Notes under the pieces: generated by a model
Database searches by the model: none
The model's input: the letters and a program-made list of their open reading frames with translations, nothing else
What the model was told of the DNA's origin: nothing
From: UBA3206 sp964548855
Lineage (GTDB): Bacteria; Bacillota_I; Bacilli_A; Acholeplasmatales; Anaeroplasmataceae
Direction of reading: 5' to 3'
Length of the DNA: 46,577 bases
Assembly: GCA_964548855.1 (NCBI GenBank)
Contig: CAZJSR010000016.1
Span: forward strand, 1-46,577
Part shown: positions 43,793 to 46,577 of the stretch, in pieces
How the letters are laid out: every line of letters starts with the position of its first letter
How positions within the stretch are numbered: position 1 is the first letter of the stretch
Translations under genes and position numbers: made by a program

Positions 43793-43990
43793 CTATTCCA
43801 TAGGTTTAACTTTAGTTTCTATAAAATCTATTTCTTCTTCGGTTAAATTATATTTTTTATATAATTGCATATCTATCTCTTTAATTGATTTTGACCAATC
43901 GATATCAGAATTATCTGTAAAATTTTGAATAGGAACATAATGATAAACTTTTTGATACTTTAGATTTATTAATAAAATTATAGCATAAAT
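43793..43990 (-). pseudogene. C-terminal remnant of a restriction-modification enzyme
   Basis: An open stretch of about 65 codons without a start codon ends at TAG (43793-43795, minus strand). Its translation includes DIDWSKSIKEIDMQLYKKY, then NLTEEEIDFIE and a final KPME. This is the characteristic end of Eco57I-like restriction/methylase proteins (typically ...SIEEIDQQLYKKYGLTEEEIAFIE...PME). Upstream of a TAA at 43991-43993 the frame is closed. It is therefore a deletion remnant. With the 430-bp gap otherwise empty, this explains much of it. Confidence 0.72.
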
Positions 43991-44157
43991 TTATCAATAA
44001 TTATATTGTTTTGCCATTTATTATTTTAAATATTGATTTATTTTAAAAAAAATATTATATCCAAAAATCCATACATTTCTATATCGTTTTGTTTTTTTTA
44101 TAAAAAAATTGGTAAAATCACTAAATTATTGTTATATAAATAATGAGGTGTTTTTTT

Positions 44158-44756
44158 ATGATATATGCATATATACGTGTTTCTACGAAACAACAACGTA
44201 TTGATAGACAATATGAAGAAATTAAAAATCTTGATATAGACGATAAATATATTTATATTTATAAAGAATCAGGTGAAGATTTTGATAGAACTAATTATCA
44301 AAAATTAGTAAAAAAAATAAAAAAAGACGACCTATTAATAATAAAATCAATAGATCGTCTAGGAAGAAATTATCAAATGATATTAGAAGAATGGTCAAGA
44401 ATAACTAAAAGCATAGGTGCTGATATTAAACTACTTGACATGCCACTTTTAGATACAAGAATTGAAGGAAAAAAATTATTAGGAAAATTTATATCTGATA
44501 TCGTGCTTCAAGTTCTTAGTTTTGTTGCTGAAAATGAAAGAGTAAATATTATACAAAGCCAAGCTGAAGGTATAAAACTTGCAAAAGAAAAAGGTGTAAA
44601 GTTTGGTCGCCAAGGGCTATTACACCAGAAAATACTACTGATATATTAGATGATTATATTAATCATAAAATCTCTAATACAAAAGCTTCTAAAATGATTG
44701 GTGTATCTAGAGGTACTTTTTTTAGACAAGTTAAAGATCGAATATTACAGTCATAA
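44158..44756 (+). pseudogene. Serine recombinase (resolvase/invertase), frameshifted near the C-terminus
   Basis: The start at 44158 has GAGGTG seven bases upstream. The catalytic domain is intact: YAYIRVSTKQQ with nucleophile Ser 9, then IIKSIDRLGRN and FISDIVLQVLSFVAENER. After VKFGR (about 44608) the frame shifts and stops at 44649. The other frame continues at once with PRAITPENTT and a DNA-binding helix-turn-helix (NTKASKMIGVSRGTFFRQV) to a TAA at 44754. One base appears lost near 44608-44612. Repaired, it would have 199 residues, the normal length. The frame junction has no evident slippery heptamer. Confidence 0.88.
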
Positions 44757-44923
44757 AAGGTAATCGTTAAAAGATTGATAACTTTCCAATAATCAAGAAC
44801 ATTTTGACTAACTCTTTAATTTAAAAATCAAAACAAAAGTCGAGCATATCCTAACGGTGTATAAACATTGCAATTTTGAATTTTTATAAATTATAAATTG
44901 CTAAACAAACGAACTACCATTAT

Positions 44924-45379
44924 TTAAATTTCAATTATTTTTCCATTATCCAATTCAATAACTAATCTATTATTTAATATTTCGTATTTTATAACTATGT
45001 CTTCTAAAATAATATGCTGTTTTTCTTCTAACTTTTCATTCAAAATATAAACATCAACTTCAGAAATAACAATAATTGAATTTTCAAAACTAAAAACATC
45101 ATAAACATATATTAGTGAACTATAATTTTTAATTCGTATAATTTCCTTGGAAGAATAAAAATAACAATTACCACCATACCATATAGCATAATAATCAAAA
45201 ACTATTCTAAATCCTGGCTTATAATATTCATTACCACAAACAGCAAACGAAATGTCATCATCAACTTGTAATTCATAATAAGTTGATATATTCATTTCAT
45301 CAATTATAATATCATCATATTTATTTCTTTTTTTATTGTAATTAAATTCTTCAAATTCAATTTTATTTAAAATAAACAT
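44924..45379 (-). CDS. Candidate immunity protein for the upstream toxin-like gene
   Basis: A 151-residue acidic, beta-rich soluble protein with repeated strand-turn segments (IVFDYYAIWYGGNCYFYSS, IIVISEVDVYILNEK, LVIELDNGKIIEI). It starts 20 nt after the toxin-like gene, with AAGGTGAT upstream of the ATG. Small, acidic, rapidly evolving proteins in this position are commonly immunity partners of polymorphic toxins. The family is not recognised and the role rests on context. Confidence 0.6.
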   Translation of the reverse strand: MFILNKIEFEEFNYNKKRNKYDDIIIDEMNISTYYELQVDDDISFAVCGNEYYKPGFRIVFDYYAIWYGGNCYFYSSKEIIRIKNYSSLIYVYDVFSFENSIIVISEVDVYILNEKLEEKQHIILEDIVIKYEILNNRLVIELDNGKIIEI

Positions 45380-45399
45380 TTTCTATCACCTTTTTAACA

Positions 45400-46536
45400 T
45401 TATCCAAAGAATATAAAAGTAATTAATTTTGTTCCTTCCCATATTGTTCTAACTTGTAAAAAACCATTAGGACCAGCTAATAAAGAATCCACTGCAACTC
45501 GTTCAGTTGTGCTAACAATTGTTGATAAATTAGAATTTAAAGTTTGATTCATGAAATTTGTCATCATTTGTCTTCCAGCGACATCATCGTAAATTCCAAT
45601 CTTCGATAATTGTGATTTCATAGTCATAGATCTTTGAATATTATGGGCATTGCCTGTTGATTTTCCAAATGCATAATCCAATTTGTTACCAATATTTGCA
45701 TTAATATTAGTTGGAGTACTTGTAGTTGAAGATATTGTTACACCTTTAATAATTGTTGCAACTTTAAAAGTAACACCAGAAACAACTGCGCCTACAACAC
45801 CTCCAGCAAGAGCATAAGATCCAACTGCTCCCCAATCTATTGTCCCATCTTCTAAATAAGTTGCTAGACCCGCTGTTACTGCACCACCAATGGCACCAAC
45901 AGCTGCACCAATTAATGTTGCAGTAACAAGTTGACCTCCAGGTACAACTGCACATACAACTCCAACAACTGCACAAGTTGCAACTGTTACAATTGTACCT
46001 ATTTTACCTGCTGTAGAATTCCATACTTTTTTTAATTTAGACCAAAAACCACAATTTTCAAGAACTCCAGACTCTTCTAATTCACTTAATAATAATGTTG
46101 CTCCTTCACAATCAAATACTACATCAAAGTTTTCTTCTTCATCCATGATTATTACACCATGCATTGTATCAATAATAGAAATTTCTTCGTTTGAAACTAA
46201 GGATACTCTTAGTGATACAATACCATTTTCATAATCATACATACATGTATATTTTGTAGTAGTATTATCAGATATATCATCACTAGATATCAGATCTAAT
46301 TCTTCAAGGTCTGATAAAGATATATCATTGTATCCAATAAAATTTACACATTGTTCATCGATTTGCAGTTCATAATCTTCAAATTCTTTAAATGAAGAAT
46401 CAACTTCAAGACTTTGACATGACAATTCAACATCTCTTACTGGTGTTGTAACTTTTTCTTGCTTAACTCCTATTATACAAAATGTAAAAACTGTTATGCA
46501 AGATAATAAGCTAAATAATTTGAATATTCTTTTCAT
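45400..46536 (-). CDS. Secreted polymorphic-toxin-like protein
   Basis: A 378-residue protein. Residues 1-22 are a signal peptide. An acidic domain (about 30-165) follows. Then comes a Gly/Ala/Val-rich hydrophobic stretch (about 175-265) like the membrane-inserting or pre-toxin regions of polymorphic toxins. The C-terminal 95 residues (from NIGNKLDYAFGKSTGNAHNI, through RSMTMKSQL and GIYDDVAGRQMM, to LLAGPNGFLQVRTIWEG) resemble a variable C-terminal toxin module I have seen in Firmicutes effectors; its activity is not known to me. AGGAG precedes the ATG. It is paired with a putative immunity gene. Confidence 0.68.
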   Translation of the reverse strand: MKRIFKLFSLLSCITVFTFCIIGVKQEKVTTPVRDVELSCQSLEVDSSFKEFEDYELQIDEQCVNFIGYNDISLSDLEELDLISSDDISDNTTTKYTCMYDYENGIVSLRVSLVSNEEISIIDTMHGVIIMDEEENFDVVFDCEGATLLLSELEESGVLENCGFWSKLKKVWNSTAGKIGTIVTVATCAVVGVVCAVVPGGQLVTATLIGAAVGAIGGAVTAGLATYLEDGTIDWGAVGSYALAGGVVGAVVSGVTFKVATIIKGVTISSTTSTPTNINANIGNKLDYAFGKSTGNAHNIQRSMTMKSQLSKIGIYDDVAGRQMMTNFMNQTLNSNLSTIVSTTERVAVDSLLAGPNGFLQVRTIWEGTKLITFIFFG

Positions 46537-46545
46537 TTTTTTCTC

Positions 46546-46577
46546 CTATTTCTCTTTTATAAATTCTTTTACTACTT
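46546..46577 (-). CDS. Possible 3' end of an upstream gene (partial)
   Basis: The minus strand at the window edge reads, in one frame, VVKEFIKEK then TAG ten bases before the toxin-like gene's ATG. This spacing would fit an upstream gene in the same operon. Only nine codons are visible. Confidence 0.3.
   Translation of the reverse strand, partial: VVKEFIKEK

Noticed and set aside
44600..44660. Programmed frameshift in the serine recombinase
   Set aside because: The junction around GGTCGCCAAGGG has no slippery heptamer or obvious stimulatory hairpin; a one-base deletion or sequencing error is simpler.
44757..44923. Attachment site or small RNA after the recombinase
   Set aside because: No convincing direct repeat, stem-loop with T-tract or promoter was found in this spacer.
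45764..45976. Cys/Trp-rich 70-codon ORF
   Set aside because: It is another reading frame of the Gly/Ala/Val-rich repeat of the toxin-like gene; its odd composition is a by-product.
1..46577. Mycoplasma-type genetic code (TGA as Trp) given the very low GC
   Set aside because: Several genes end in TGA with normal family length (for example the nitroreductase and the tyrosine phosphatase), and Trp positions use TGG.

Overview
This window looks like chromosomal DNA from a very AT-rich, low-GC Bacillota bacterium, most likely a gut member of the class Bacilli (Erysipelotrichales or RF39-like; inferred). Ribosome binding sites are of the AGGAGG or AGGTGAT type. Promoters fit TTGACA/TATAAT, terminators are hairpins followed by T-tracts, and Veg, DegV, PyrR-type and CcpA-type (cre) signals are present. 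TGA is used as a stop and TGG codes Trp, so this is not a code-4 Mollicute.

Layout. 1-9.4 kb: a tRNA-Leu(UAG), an amidohydrolase, a hemolysin III-like membrane protein, an unknown phage-like family protein, an alpha/beta hydrolase, a CE8 pectinesterase, the xanthine salvage pair xpt-pbuX and an RlhA-like U32 protein. 9.4-15.4 kb: a two-gene cassette (membrane helical-repeat protein plus HAD hydrolase), a gluconate 5-dehydrogenase-like SDR with an operator-like palindrome, a nitroreductase-YaiI-NudC operon and a GH28 polygalacturonase-like enzyme. 15.4-25 kb: one complete operon for de novo UMP synthesis, pyrB-pyrC-carA-carB-pyrK-pyrD-pyrF-pyrE. Its leader carries a clear PyrR-type attenuator, but pyrR is not in the window. 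25-29 kb: a 1314-residue PL9 pectate lyase lipoprotein. Together with GH28, CE8 and the SDR it indicates growth on pectin.

29-31.4 kb holds a tandem pair of unknown paralogs. Just upstream is a roughly 158-nt candidate structured RNA. It has a perfect consensus promoter overlapped by a cre-like site, its own terminator and a pairing pattern that suggests a pseudoknot. veg follows. 31.4-33.8 kb is an acyltransferase-GT8-acyltransferase cassette (lipid or glycolipid synthesis). 34-42.7 kb contains an apparently leaderless HTH-membrane regulator, a rubrerythrin, a GNAT enzyme, a cytidylate kinase-like protein, DegV, a TetR regulator, a HAD / tyrosine phosphatase / lipid kinase / DUF308 operon and a TIM-barrel lipoprotein.

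42.8-46.6 kb is accessory DNA: an orphan protein, the C-terminal remnant of a restriction-modification enzyme, a frameshifted serine recombinase, and at the edge a secreted polymorphic-toxin-like protein with a downstream immunity candidate. The best candidates for something undescribed are the RNA plus paralog pair at 29.1-31.0 kb and the toxin/immunity pair at 44.9-46.5 kb.
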